A stretch of 64,000 nucleotides of DNA from an uncultured Bacteroidales bacterium (GTDB lineage: Bacteria; Bacteroidota; Bacteroidia; Bacteroidales; Paludibacteraceae): NCBI GenBank assembly GCA_902771935.1, contig CACXYM010000007.1, forward strand, positions 62,001 through 126,000, written 5' to 3'. The translations under genes were made by a program, and so were the position numbers. The notes beneath the pieces were generated by a model that saw only the letters and a list, made by a program, of their open reading frames with translations, was not told the DNA's origin and made no database searches. This document shows, piece by piece, positions 26,166-35,446 of this stretch (its first letter is position 1; each line of letters begins with the position of its first letter).

Positions 26166-27485
26166 ATGACAAGCAAAGAATTCAAACACAAAGCACGCAA
26201 GTTCTTTAGAGAGCAGCTGCAATTGGCGGACTATATCGATGTCAATGCCGCCAGTGAGAATATTCGCAACAACATCCCGTTTCGTGGACCTACTATATAT
26301 ATCCTCTTCACGGCTATTGTCATTGCCAGTGTCGGGCTGAATGTCAATTCTATTCCGGTCATCATCGGCGCCATGTTAATATCGCCGCTTATGAGCCCTA
26401 TTATCGGCTTTGGTATGGGACTTGGCACCAATGACACAAAGTTACTACTCCGTTCGCTCAAGAACTTAGGTATCATGTTCACTATCAGTTTGATAGCATC
26501 GACGCTCTATTTCTTGGTAACGCCACTTGAGACGGACAATCCTACAGAATTGCTTGCGCGTACGAATCCTTCTATCTACGACGTAATGATTGCTTTCTTT
26601 GGTGGCGTAGCAGGTATTCTGGAACTCTCACGCAAAGAAAAAGGAACTGTTATATCCGGTGTGGCCATTGCTACCGCCTTAATGCCGCCTTTGTGTACCG
26701 TCGGATATGGTATTGCCCAACATAACTGGCATTATGCCGGAGGAGCATTATACCTATTCTTCATCAACTGTGTCTTCATCGCACTGGCCACATATTTGGC
26801 AGTTAAGTTCTTAGGCTTCCCATTGGCAGTAGAACAGGATAAACGCTCTTGGAGAAAGATTATCAGTTACAGCCTGCTCATCCTTGTCGTTTTGGCGCCC
26901 AGTGTCTTTAGTGCTTATAACATCGTCCGCGAGAATGAGTTTGCCACCGAAGCGCGCCATTTTATCAAAGAAAACCAGAATATCGGCGGGACATATATCT
27001 TCAATTACTCCATCGACACTTCTGTCAAACCATACAAACTGACGCTGCGTCTTGCCGGTGAGAAACTCAGTAACGATTCCCGAGCATTCTTATATACAGA
27101 GGCGGAAAAACATGGTATAGCCCACACGCAACTTATCTTCCACGAGGATGCCACCATCGATGTTCACCGCCTTAGTGAAACGGAAATAATGAAGGATTGG
27201 CTGGCTTCCACCGAAGAACAGATGCGACAAAGAGACGACTCTATTCGTGTGCTCAATGCGCAGATTGAAGCTTTTGAGGCATTACGCCTTCCTACGAAAC
27301 AGATTACCGACGAACTGCGGGCACAGTGGTCTGAGATTACGGATGTCACTCTCGCCCGATCAGAGACCTCGGTTATCGTGCTACTCAAGACCAAAAAGAC
27401 CCTTTCTGCTGAAAACCTCAAGCACATTCAGAATTGGCTCACCGTCCGTCTCCAAACAAAGAACGTCGAAGTTCTCGTTCGCTAA
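26166..27485 (+). CDS. DUF389 membrane protein
   Basis: 439 residues. The N-terminal half contains several membrane helices with the DUF389 hallmark VIIGAMLISPLMSPIIGFGMGLG and later GVAIATALMPPLCTVGYG. The C-terminal half (about 260-439) is soluble and includes a helix rich in charged residues (STEEQMRQRDDSIRVLNAQIEAFEAL). The family (TIGR00341-like) has no settled function; transport or stress sensing has been suggested. Directly downstream lies a coding remnant of unrelated character. Confidence 0.88.
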   Translation: MTSKEFKHKARKFFREQLQLADYIDVNAASENIRNNIPFRGPTIYILFTAIVIASVGLNVNSIPVIIGAMLISPLMSPIIGFGMGLGTNDTKLLLRSLKNLGIMFTISLIASTLYFLVTPLETDNPTELLARTNPSIYDVMIAFFGGVAGILELSRKEKGTVISGVAIATALMPPLCTVGYGIAQHNWHYAGGALYLFFINCVFIALATYLAVKFLGFPLAVEQDKRSWRKIISYSLLILVVLAPSVFSAYNIVRENEFATEARHFIKENQNIGGTYIFNYSIDTSVKPYKLTLRLAGEKLSNDSRAFLYTEAEKHGIAHTQLIFHEDATIDVHRLSETEIMKDWLASTEEQMRQRDDSIRVLNAQIEAFEALRLPTKQITDELRAQWSEITDVTLARSETSVIVLLKTKKTLSAENLKHIQNWLTVRLQTKNVEVLVR

Positions 27486-27486
27486 A

Positions 27487-27663
27487 ACAAGTCATGAGGC
27501 ACATCTAGACTTCCGCTATTCGGGACTGGAGTTCGATGACGATAACTACATCGCTCAAGCAGGTGGTCTCCGCGAGTTGGAACTGTATCAGTTGGCTATA
27601 GGTGTTGGATACGGCTACAACTACACACCCAAAATGTTTACTAAATTTAGGAAAAGACAGTGA
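27487..27663 (+). pseudogene. Possible outer-membrane barrel gene remnant
   Basis: A frame open from the DUF389 end without a plausible start encodes DFRYSGLEFDDDNYIAQAG, then ELYQLAIGVGYGYNYTPK, ending in TGA 27661-27663. The alternating pattern and GVGYGYNYTP resemble strands of Bacteroidetes barrels such as DUF4421 proteins, but the fragment is under 60 residues and lacks a signal peptide. Most likely a leftover of a decayed gene. Weak evidence. Confidence 0.35.
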
Positions 27664-27664
27664 A

Positions 27665-27764
27665 TGTAACAATTGTAACATTTGTAACATAGGAAAAGAG
27701 TAAGGTGTGTGTGATGTTACAATGCGGTTAGTAACGAAAACGCAAGGGTAGCGTATCCCTTGCG
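27665..27764 (+). repeat. Composite repeat element, locus 1
   Basis: Three period-9 units, then ATGTTACAAT, the exact inverse of ATTGTAACAT (27672-27681), then a hairpin CGCAAGGG-TAGCGTAT-CCCTTGCG. The hairpin core AAGGGTAGCGTATCCCTT differs at two positions from the core at 50098-50115. Confidence 0.6.
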
Positions 27765-27883
27765 TATCCGTAGCGTCGCAGCGTTTATTGTCCGTTGGAC
27801 GTATACGGTTTAGCTCATTTCAAGTTAGAGATTTTTGATATATGCAAATCTACTTTGCATTTTTCATTTTTTTATCATATTTA

Positions 27884-27915
27884 TTTGCAAGAATGCAAAT
27901 TTTGTAGTACCTTTG
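27884..27915 (+). promoter_or_regulatory. Bacteroidetes-type promoter for dnaE
   Basis: TTTG 27884-27887, 20-bp spacer, TACCTTTG 27908-27915, 20 bp before ATG 27936. Confidence 0.8.
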
Positions 27916-27935
27916 CGCGTTTTTTTGGAAAAAAG

Positions 27936-30900
27936 ATGAGTTTTACACATCTTCATGTACATAGTCACTACTCCATTCTGGACGGCATGTCCAAGGTCAC
28001 AGACCTTGTGGATAAGTGCGTGCGGACAGGTATGCACGCCCTTGCGCTGACAGACCATGGTAACATGTACGGCATCAAGGAATTCCTCGATTACTGCAAG
28101 AAAGTGAACAAAGAAGCCGGCGAAACCATTATCAAACCGATAGTGGGTTGCGAGGCATATTGTGCACGTCGCGGCCGTCACAGCAAACTCAACGACGAAG
28201 CTATTTCCGGCGAAGGACGAAGTTACGTAATCGACCGTTCAGGATGGCATCTTATCCTGTTAGCCAAGAACATGCAAGGCTATCGCAATCTGTGTAAGAT
28301 AGTGAGTCTGGGCTTCATGGACGATGCCTTCAATTACACTCCGCGTATCGACAAAGAGCTATTGGAACAATACCACGAAGGCATAATATGCTCCTCTGCT
28401 TGTCTCGGTGGTGAACTGCCACAACATATCATGTCCGGCGAGATTGATAAAGCGGAAGAGACGGTACAATGGTTCAAGCGCGTGTTTGGCGACGACTATT
28501 ACATCGAGCTTCAGCGCCATGAGACGCAAAAACCCGGAGGCGACCAATCGACCTACCAACGGCAAAAACAAGTCAATCCCGTACTGATTGAGTTGGCACG
28601 TAAATACAACGTGAAGATTATCGCCACCAACGATGCCCATTTTGTGGACGAAGAGCATGCCGAGGCGCATGACCGGCTTATCTGCTTAAGCACCAACCAC
28701 TTCTTAGACGATGTGAATCGTATGCACTATACCAAGCAGGAGTGGCTCAAGACACCGGAAGAGATGGAGGCTATCTTCAGTGATATACCCGAAGCGATAA
28801 CGAACACGCAAGAGATTGCGGACAAAGTGGAGATATACGATATCGACTCCAAACCTATTATGCCTAAGTTCCCTATTCCGGAGTCGTTCGGTACAGAGGA
28901 ACAATACGGCAGCCGTCTCAAGCTGGAAGCCGCTTATCTCGAGCACTTGACGATGGAAGGTGCACTCAAACGTTATGGCAAAGAGCGACTCGACACAGAC
29001 GACCAGCTCAAAGAACGTATTCGCTTCGAGCTCGACACCATCAATAATATGGGTTTCCCGGGATACTTCCTCATTGTAATGGACTTCATTCGCGGTGCAC
29101 GAGAAGAATTAGGTGTGAGCGTCGGACCGGGTCGTGGTTCAGCCGCAGGATCTGTAGTAGCTTACTGCCTGCATATCACAGACTTAGACCCTCTCAAATA
29201 CGATTTGCTGTTCGAGCGTTTCCTCAATCCTGACCGTATATCCCTACCCGATATCGATACCGACTTTGACGACGAAGGACGCGGTCGTGTACTCGAATGG
29301 GTGAGCAAGAAATACGGCGAAACACATGTGGCACATATCATCACTTATGGCGTGATGGCAGCAAAGTCCGCAATTGCCGATGTGAGCCGCATCCAGCGTG
29401 TACCTCTTGAGCGTGCTAACCAAATAAAAGCACTTATTCCAGAACGCGGCTTCCCCGATAACGTCAAGGACGAAAAAGGTAAGTCACCAAAGGTGAACCT
29501 TAAGAACTGCTATAAGTATGTGGACGAACTGCGCCAGTTGGTCAATGGTGGAGAACCTGAGATAAAATCTATGCTCAACTATGCCCAACAGCTGGAAGGC
29601 ACTATTCGACAAGTGGGTATCCACGCCTGCGGCGTGATTATCGGAGCAGACGACTTGACCAACTTCGCACCGCTAAGTAGCGTCGAGGATAAAGACCTGC
29701 ATAAACGCGTGCTTGTGACCGAATACGACGGACACGTGATTGAGAGCGTCGGCTTGATTAAAATGGACTTCCTGGGTTTGAAGACGCTGACTATCATCAA
29801 CGAATGCATCAAAAACGTTAAGCGTGCACGTGGCGAGGAAATAGATATAGACCATATACCGATTGACGATCCGGATACATACAAACTCTTCCAGGAAGGC
29901 CGCACGGTCGCAGTCTTCCAGTTTGAGTCTGCCGGCATGCAGAAGTACATGAAAGAACTCAAGCCGACCGTTATCGGTGACTTGATCGCCATGAATGCGC
30001 TCTATCGTCCCGGTCCGATGCAGTATATCCCGCAGTTCATCCGCCGTAAGCAAGGCCTTGAACCCGTGACATATGATATCCCATGCATGGAGCAGTATCT
30101 GAAAGATACCTATGGCGTAACGGTTTATCAAGAGCAAGTGATGCTGCTTAGCCGTTTGTTGGCTAATTTCACCCGCGGTGAGAGTGACAAACTCCGTAAG
30201 GCAATGGGTAAAAAGCAGATGACTATTCTGCAAGAACTGAAAGGCAAATTCCTCGAAGGCGGAAAGGCCAATGGCCACGACCCGAAGATACTGGAAAAGA
30301 TTTGGACTGACTGGGAGGCTTTCGCTTCCTACGCATTCAATAAATCTCACGCAGCATGCTACTCGTGGGTGGCTTATCAGACGGCTTATCTTAAAGCCCA
30401 CTACCCTGCCGAATTCATGGCAGCCAACCTGACCGTATCGAAAGACGACATCAAGGAAGTAACTAAATTCATGGACGAGTGCAAGTCCATGCACATCAAT
30501 GTATTAGAGCCGGATGTCAATGAATCGGAATTGAACTTTACTGTCAACAAAAACGGTGATATACGTTTCGGTTTAGGCGGAGTGAAAGGCATCGGTGAAG
30601 CAGCTGTGGAAGCAATAGTCAAAGAGCGCGAAACCAATGGTAAATACAAGGATATATACGACTTTCTAGAACGCGTGAACCTGCAAGCTTGCAACAAGAA
30701 AACTGTTGAGAGTCTCGCTTTAAGTGGTGCGTTCGACTGCTTTGATGGTATCTATCGTGAACAACTGGTTGGTATGTCGGATAAAGCAGAAAATATGTTG
30801 GATGTGCTAATGCGCTATGGTAATATGTACCAGCAGGACAAAGCACAACAGCAGAACTCACTCTTCGGAGATATGGGCTTCGGAGTTGATATATCCAAGC

Positions 30901-31718
30901 CGGAACTGCCCAAAGTGCCTCATATGTCGACCATTGAACGGCTCAACAAAGAGAAGAACCTAATCGGTATCTTCCTTAGCGCTCACCCGTTGGATGAATA
31001 TGAGTTTGAGATTAATGACCTATGCGACACAACCGCCGAAGAGCTCAACCGCTTTGACGGCTGGCGCACTCCCGAGGCGCGAACGGCTGCTACTAAACTC
31101 GCTGAAGAAGAGGACGAAGACCCAGACGCTCCACAACGCCAAGATCCAAAAGAATGGATTAGTCAGCGCGAGAATCAACCACTTCATTTTGGCGGTATTG
31201 TGGCTTCGGCAGAAGAGGCTGTGTCGCAAAAAGGCAACCCCTACGGACGATATGTCGTGGAAGACTATACGGGCAGTTATAAGATGACACTATTTGGCGA
31301 GACGTATCGCAAGTGTGCACCCTTGCTCAAACCCAATCTGTATGTATATGTTACAGGCACAATTCAGCAAAGGGGTGCCAACAGTAAGTACTACCGCGCC
31401 AAGAATTACGATGAAGCTGAATACGAATTCTCTGTTCTAAACGTTGAATTGCTCAAGGACGTACAGGCCAAACATGTAGAGACTATCACACTTCGTATTC
31501 CGGTCGAAAAGATAACGAAGGATTTTAATGACGAACTGACAGAACATATTCGCAAGCATCCAGGGCAGATTAAAGTAAAAATTCAGGTTTATGACGAACT
31601 TAAGCAAAATGTCATAACCTTTGTTGCACAGGGCAACTCAGTCAGCATAGATAAAGATTTCTACCACTGGCTAAGACTACAAGAATTAGACGGCATTATG
31701 TCGCATAAAATAAACTAA
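27936..31718 (+). CDS. dnaE: DNA polymerase III alpha subunit (DnaE)
   Basis: 1260 residues from ATG 27936, which lies just after the promoter; upstream in-frame codons are promoter DNA. The PHP domain opens with FTHLHVHSHYSILDGM (about 1-210). The polymerase core carries GPGRGSAAGSVVAYCL and the catalytic PDIDTDFDDEGRGRV (about residues 439-453), then ALYRPGPMQYIP. A helix-hairpin-helix region and an OB-fold (about 1070-1160: GGIVASAEE..S.KGNPYGRYVVEDYTGS) follow. It is the replicative polymerase subunit. No intein. Length is typical of Bacteroidetes DnaE. Confidence 0.97.
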   Translation: MSFTHLHVHSHYSILDGMSKVTDLVDKCVRTGMHALALTDHGNMYGIKEFLDYCKKVNKEAGETIIKPIVGCEAYCARRGRHSKLNDEAISGEGRSYVIDRSGWHLILLAKNMQGYRNLCKIVSLGFMDDAFNYTPRIDKELLEQYHEGIICSSACLGGELPQHIMSGEIDKAEETVQWFKRVFGDDYYIELQRHETQKPGGDQSTYQRQKQVNPVLIELARKYNVKIIATNDAHFVDEEHAEAHDRLICLSTNHFLDDVNRMHYTKQEWLKTPEEMEAIFSDIPEAITNTQEIADKVEIYDIDSKPIMPKFPIPESFGTEEQYGSRLKLEAAYLEHLTMEGALKRYGKERLDTDDQLKERIRFELDTINNMGFPGYFLIVMDFIRGAREELGVSVGPGRGSAAGSVVAYCLHITDLDPLKYDLLFERFLNPDRISLPDIDTDFDDEGRGRVLEWVSKKYGETHVAHIITYGVMAAKSAIADVSRIQRVPLERANQIKALIPERGFPDNVKDEKGKSPKVNLKNCYKYVDELRQLVNGGEPEIKSMLNYAQQLEGTIRQVGIHACGVIIGADDLTNFAPLSSVEDKDLHKRVLVTEYDGHVIESVGLIKMDFLGLKTLTIINECIKNVKRARGEEIDIDHIPIDDPDTYKLFQEGRTVAVFQFESAGMQKYMKELKPTVIGDLIAMNALYRPGPMQYIPQFIRRKQGLEPVTYDIPCMEQYLKDTYGVTVYQEQVMLLSRLLANFTRGESDKLRKAMGKKQMTILQELKGKFLEGGKANGHDPKILEKIWTDWEAFASYAFNKSHAACYSWVAYQTAYLKAHYPAEFMAANLTVSKDDIKEVTKFMDECKSMHINVLEPDVNESELNFTVNKNGDIRFGLGGVKGIGEAAVEAIVKERETNGKYKDIYDFLERVNLQACNKKTVESLALSGAFDCFDGIYREQLVGMSDKAENMLDVLMRYGNMYQQDKAQQQNSLFGDMGFGVDISKPELPKVPHMSTIERLNKEKNLIGIFLSAHPLDEYEFEINDLCDTTAEELNRFDGWRTPEARTAATKLAEEEDEDPDAPQRQDPKEWISQRENQPLHFGGIVASAEEAVSQKGNPYGRYVVEDYTGSYKMTLFGETYRKCAPLLKPNLYVYVTGTIQQRGANSKYYRAKNYDEAEYEFSVLNVELLKDVQAKHVETITLRIPVEKITKDFNDELTEHIRKHPGQIKVKIQVYDELKQNVITFVAQGNSVSIDKDFYHWLRLQELDGIMSHKIN

Positions 31719-31754
31719 CAATAATTAATTTACCAATTAAAAATTTTTAAGCGT

Positions 31755-32276
31755 ATGAAGAAGTATTTTCTTGTTGCTATTATGGCAATCGCTTGCGTTG
31801 CATTTGTAAACGCACAACCTCGCGCTATCGGTGGCCGCTTAGGCGCATTTGATGGTGTATCTTATCAACACGGTTTCGGTGAATCTAACATGCTCGAGAT
31901 TGAAGCAGGTTGGGGCTGGACTGGATGTGTTTCAACCTTTGAAGGTGGTCACGCTTGGGGCTGGGGAGGTCATAGCATTCAAGCTGCTATTACCTATGAC
32001 TGGATTGACCCGTTTGGTGCTACATTCCCTTGGGACAAGAAAGGTGAATGGCACTGGTATCTCGGTGTCGGTGGTGCCGGTGGTTTCATCCTTAACAATG
32101 CCGGTTTTGTTGGTGCTGCCGGTCGTTGCGGTGTAGAGTATGACTTCTGGTTCCCTCTGCAACTGTCGATTGACTTCCGTCCGACAATTGGTGCAGCCAT
32201 CTGGGATGGTGGTGTAGGAATGTACTGGGATGTTTGGAGTGCTGCGTTTGGTTTGAGCGCTCGCTACAAATTCTAA
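31755..32276 (+). CDS. Small outer-membrane barrel protein, Trp/Gly-rich
   Basis: 173 residues: signal peptide ending VNAQ, then short strands with many Gly and Trp (LEIEAGWGWTG, HAWGWGGHSIQAAITYDW, GEWHWYLGVGGAGGF), ending in SAAFGLSARYKF, the usual aromatic C-terminus of outer-membrane barrels. Probably an 8-stranded barrel. Function unknown. It follows dnaE by 36 bp and converges on folC with an 11-bp gap. Confidence 0.75.
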   Translation: MKKYFLVAIMAIACVAFVNAQPRAIGGRLGAFDGVSYQHGFGESNMLEIEAGWGWTGCVSTFEGGHAWGWGGHSIQAAITYDWIDPFGATFPWDKKGEWHWYLGVGGAGGFILNNAGFVGAAGRCGVEYDFWFPLQLSIDFRPTIGAAIWDGGVGMYWDVWSAAFGLSARYKF

Positions 32277-32287
32277 TAAGAGAACGT

Positions 32288-33568
32288 TTAGAAAAGCGTA
32301 AGGGCTTCGCCCACGACGTAATTGCTGCCACCGATGAAGATAATGTCTTTGTCGGTGGCTTCTTTTTGCGCGGCTCTTACGGCGGCTTCAACGGTTGGAA
32401 GAGCTCGTCCTTTGCCGAACTTAGCTTGTAACTCTTCCGCCGGAATAGCGCGATGCGTCTGAGCTTGCGTGAAATAATAGTGCGCATCCTTTGGCAGGAG
32501 TTTGAGCACAACGTCCACATCTTTGTCGCTTACCATACCAAAGACGATGTGTAATGCTGAATGTGGATTGTGTAATGTTGAAAGTTGCTCAGCGACGTAC
32601 TTGATACCGTGGGAGTTATGGCCTGTATCACAAATAGTTAGAGGTTTTTCGCAGAGTGTTTCCCACCTACCCCGTAAACCGGTTAGCGTGCAGACGTCCG
32701 CATAACCGTTAGCTATTGAGGAAGGTGTAATGTGTAATGCGAAATGTGTATAATTCCTCAAGACTTGGAGAGCGACATAGGCTGTTTGCTGATTATGTTC
32801 TTGATATATGCCATTCAGTTGGCAAGCAGGCGCTTCGCGCAAGCGACGTTTGCGCAAATATCCGCATTGGTCCGCAAACCATATTCGGCAATCGGTCATT
32901 TCTAATCCATCTCCGTATATACCATTTTGTTTTGCAGCTTCGATGAAGACCAGAGCTGTTTCGGGATCTGTTTCACCAATTACACACGGGACATTGGGTT
33001 TGATGATTCCAGCCTTCTCTCGCGCGATATCCTTTAAGGTGTGCCCCAAAAACTCCGTATGGTCAAAACCGATATTAGTAATGACAGATAACAACGGCGT
33101 GATTATATTCGTCGAGTCCAGTCTTCCTCCGAGTCCCACTTCCACAACAGCTATATCTACCTGCTGCTGAGCGAAATAATCAAAAGCAAGTGCCATTGTG
33201 GTTTCAAAGAAGGAAGGCTTTACTTGGTCTAAAAATATCCTATTATCTTCCACGAATTGCACCACATTTTCTTTTGGAATCATCTGCCCGTTGATACGTA
33301 TACGTTCACGGAAATCCACCAAATGCGGCGAAGTATATAATCCCACTTTGTAGCCTGCTGACTGCAATACAGCAGCAATTAGATGAGAAGTAGAGCCTTT
33401 GCCATTTGTTCCGGCAACGTGAATACTGCGGAACTTGGTATGGGGATTACCCAAATGCTCCATCAAGGCAATGGTATTATCCAAACCCGGTTTATAGGCA
33501 CTTGCACCCACCAAATGAAAGGCGGGTGCAGAGTCATAGAGATACTGGATTGCTTCGCTATAGGTCAT
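32288..33568 (-). CDS. folC: Folylpolyglutamate/dihydrofolate synthase
   Basis: 426 residues. HVAGTNGKGST (ATP loop), SPHLVDFRERIRING, the Mur-ligase-type VEVGLGGRLDSTN, NIGFDHTEFLGHT...EKAGI, and LRGRWE with CDTGHNSHG place it in FolC. It adds glutamate to folates in the cytosol. Two stretches of its DNA (32549-32583 and 32725-32752) are period-7 tandem arrays of GTGTAAT-like units; they are read as ...LHNPHSALHI... and ...THFALHITP... just where homologs tend to be shorter. Start ATG 33568 lies 30 bp from a period-11 array. Confidence 0.93.
   Translation of the reverse strand: MTYSEAIQYLYDSAPAFHLVGASAYKPGLDNTIALMEHLGNPHTKFRSIHVAGTNGKGSTSHLIAAVLQSAGYKVGLYTSPHLVDFRERIRINGQMIPKENVVQFVEDNRIFLDQVKPSFFETTMALAFDYFAQQQVDIAVVEVGLGGRLDSTNIITPLLSVITNIGFDHTEFLGHTLKDIAREKAGIIKPNVPCVIGETDPETALVFIEAAKQNGIYGDGLEMTDCRIWFADQCGYLRKRRLREAPACQLNGIYQEHNQQTAYVALQVLRNYTHFALHITPSSIANGYADVCTLTGLRGRWETLCEKPLTICDTGHNSHGIKYVAEQLSTLHNPHSALHIVFGMVSDKDVDVVLKLLPKDAHYYFTQAQTHRAIPAEELQAKFGKGRALPTVEAAVRAAQKEATDKDIIFIGGSNYVVGEALTLF
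32549..32583 (-). repeat. Period-7 array translated inside folC (1)
   Basis: Plus-strand units GTGTAAT, GCTGAAT, GTGGATT, GTGTAAT, GTTGAAA, in register over 35 bp. Translated in frame without a stop. Confidence 0.75.
32725..32752 (-). repeat. Period-7 array translated inside folC (2)
   Basis: Plus-strand units GTGTAAT, GTGTAAT, GCGAAAT and a diverged GTGTATA. Same unit family as the first folC array and the murA junction array. Confidence 0.7.
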
Positions 33569-33598
33569 ATTAGTGTCCCGATGGGATCAGGCTTCTAA

Positions 33599-33664
33599 CA
33601 TAGTAATGTCATAGTAATAACATACTAATCACATAGTAATCACATACTAATCACATACTAATTT
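33599..33664 (-). repeat. Period-11 tandem array upstream of folC
   Basis: Six 11-bp units: CATAGTAATGT, CATAGTAATAA, CATACTAATCA, CATAGTAATCA, CATACTAATCA, CATACTAATTT. It fills most of the gap between the aminotransferase stop (33664) and folC. Confidence 0.9.
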
Positions 33665-34857
33665 CAGGATTGCTTATTATATTCCTCGAGTGCTTTGCGG
33701 AGGACGATCATGGCTTTGCGTAGGTCTTCCTTGCATAAGATATATGCCATGCGCACTTGATCCTTTCCTTCACCCGGCTCTGTATAGAAACCATTGCCGG
33801 GCGCCATCATGATTGTTTGCCCTTCGTAACTAAAGTCAGCAAGGCACCATTTGCAGAATTTCTCGGCATCATCAACAGGCAGCTTCACCATGATATAGAA
33901 CGCTCCCATAGGTGTTGGCGCAAAGACTCCTGGAATTTGGTTGAGTTGGTCTATAAGGAAGTTGCGTCGTGCGAGGTATTCGTCGTACACTTCCTCCATA
34001 TATTCCTGCGGCGTAGAGAGCGATGCTTCGGCGATGATTTGTCCTATTAAAGGTGGCGAAAGGCGTGCTTGACAGAATTTCATAACGGCTTCGCGCACTT
34101 TTTTATTCTTTGTAATCAAGGCGCCGATACGTATACCACACTCGCTGTAACGCTTAGAAACAGAGTCAACGAGCACGACATTCTCCTCAATTCCTTCGAG
34201 GTGGAAAGCCGAGATATAGGGACGTTTGGTGTAGATAAACTCACGGTACACTTCGTCGGAGAAGAGATAGAGATTGTACTTCTTAACTATGTCGCGGATT
34301 TGTTTCATCTCCTGTTTGGAGTAGAGATAACCTGTAGGATTATTGGGGTTACAGATTAAGATAGCGCGCGTTTTAGGAGTAATCTGTTTTTCGAACTCCT
34401 CCACAGGCGGCAATTTGAATCCGTCTTCGATATGGGTTTTGACAGATTTCACGACGGCACCGCATGAGATAGCAAAAGCCATGTAGTTCGCGTAGGACGG
34501 GTCAGTTACGATGATTTCGTCTCCCGGATTAAGGCATGCCATGAATGCGAACAATATCGCCTCGCTACCACCAGCCGTAATGATAATCTCATCCGGCGAA
34601 AGGTCAATTCCGTACTCGGCATAATAACCCACCATCTTCGTGCGCAGCGATTGTGTTCCCTGTGAAGGTGAGTAGTCCAAGATAGACCGATCCATATTAT
34701 GTACAGCCTCTATTGCACAAGGCGGGGTTAAGATATCAGGTTGACCGATATTGAGATGATAGACATGTATCCCGTTACGCTTGGCTGCGTCGGAATACTT
34801 AGCCAGTTTACGAATAGGCGATTGCGGCATATTCTCCGCACGAGTTGAGATATTCAT
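33664..34857 (-). CDS. Class I PLP-dependent aminotransferase (aspartate aminotransferase-like)
   Basis: 397 residues. Fold type I motifs: LDYSPSQGTQSLR, ITAGGSEAILFA, CNPNNPTGYLY, LFSDEVYREF, and the PLP lysine in SVSKRYSECGIRIG. A conserved Arg for the substrate carboxylate is likely near QVRMAYIL. Family members transfer amino groups between Asp or aromatic amino acids and 2-oxoglutarate; exact substrate is not determined by sequence. It lies 4 bp after the lipoate ligase-like gene in the long minus-strand run. Confidence 0.88.
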   Translation of the reverse strand: MNISTRAENMPQSPIRKLAKYSDAAKRNGIHVYHLNIGQPDILTPPCAIEAVHNMDRSILDYSPSQGTQSLRTKMVGYYAEYGIDLSPDEIIITAGGSEAILFAFMACLNPGDEIIVTDPSYANYMAFAISCGAVVKSVKTHIEDGFKLPPVEEFEKQITPKTRAILICNPNNPTGYLYSKQEMKQIRDIVKKYNLYLFSDEVYREFIYTKRPYISAFHLEGIEENVVLVDSVSKRYSECGIRIGALITKNKKVREAVMKFCQARLSPPLIGQIIAEASLSTPQEYMEEVYDEYLARRNFLIDQLNQIPGVFAPTPMGAFYIMVKLPVDDAEKFCKWCLADFSYEGQTIMMAPGNGFYTEPGEGKDQVRMAYILCKEDLRKAMIVLRKALEEYNKQS

Positions 34858-34861
34858 ATCG

Positions 34862-35446
34862 TTATTTAATTTGTGTTTCTATTAATTTACGGAAGTTTTC
34901 AGTACTTCCTAAGTCCTTTATTTCCCGCAAGTTAATAACACGTTGTCTAACCGATTGTACGGCGTGCTTTGCTAACTTTTCGGCCGTTGGTGTAATAGCT
35001 TGCTGCAAAGCGTCCAAATTGACGTTATATAGTATCGAGGCGTGAACCACAGTGCCCGTTGGCGTCGTGTAACACGCTGTTCCTGATACCTTGCGACCAC
35101 TGACCATTATATCATTGTGCTGCGTAGTTACAGCCTCATAACCTATCTTTCGGAAGGTTTCGGAGAGAAGATGTAAGAACTCGTCAAAGACTTCCTTACT
35201 ATGCGTCGAAGGCGAAATATAGGAAACCATTACATTTCCTTCATCCGCATAGACACATCCTCCTCCACTCTGCCGCTGTACAACGCGAATGCCATGCTCT
35301 GCGCAATAGGCATCGTTCACCTCCTGCTCACGCACCTGATGGCGCCCGTAAATAACTGTCGGAGCTACAATCCAAGTGAAGATAATCGGCTCCTTCACCG
35401 TCTTCACGAGGTCGGATTCTTGCTGTAAATACTCCTCTAACAGCAT
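34862..35446 (-). CDS. Lipoate-protein ligase family protein (short form)
   Basis: 194 residues of the BPL/LPL fold: VAPTVIYGRHQ, VVQRQSGGGCVYAD, and NDIMVSGRKVSGTACY with the catalytic Lys, all expected in LplA/LipM enzymes. The protein lacks the C-terminal accessory domain of LplA (usual total ~330). It is therefore a single-domain ligase or octanoyl/lipoyl transferase. Its start overlaps the end of guaD by 10 bp. The role is probably lipoylation of 2-oxoacid dehydrogenase or glycine-cleavage proteins (inference). Confidence 0.82.
   Translation of the reverse strand: MLLEEYLQQESDLVKTVKEPIIFTWIVAPTVIYGRHQVREQEVNDAYCAEHGIRVVQRQSGGGCVYADEGNVMVSYISPSTHSKEVFDEFLHLLSETFRKIGYEAVTTQHNDIMVSGRKVSGTACYTTPTGTVVHASILYNVNLDALQQAITPTAEKLAKHAVQSVRQRVINLREIKDLGSTENFRKLIETQIK

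Larger units (their letters stand above)
27664..27935. other. Intergenic region with composite repeat and dnaE promoter
   Basis: Contains a period-9 array (TGTAACAAT, TGTAACATT, TGTAACATA at 27665-27691), an inverted copy ATGTTACAAT (27714-27723), a perfect CGCAAGGG/CCCTTGCG hairpin (27741-27764), a GTCC/GGAC mini-hairpin, and the dnaE promoter. Confidence 0.65.

Noticed and set aside
27795-27935. Upstream extension of dnaE to 27795
   Set aside because: The segment contains the -33/-7 promoter and AT-rich leader; ATG 27936 begins the conserved PHP domain.
33599-33664. CRISPR array
   Set aside because: Units are 11 bp, contiguous and without spacers; no cas genes are in the window.
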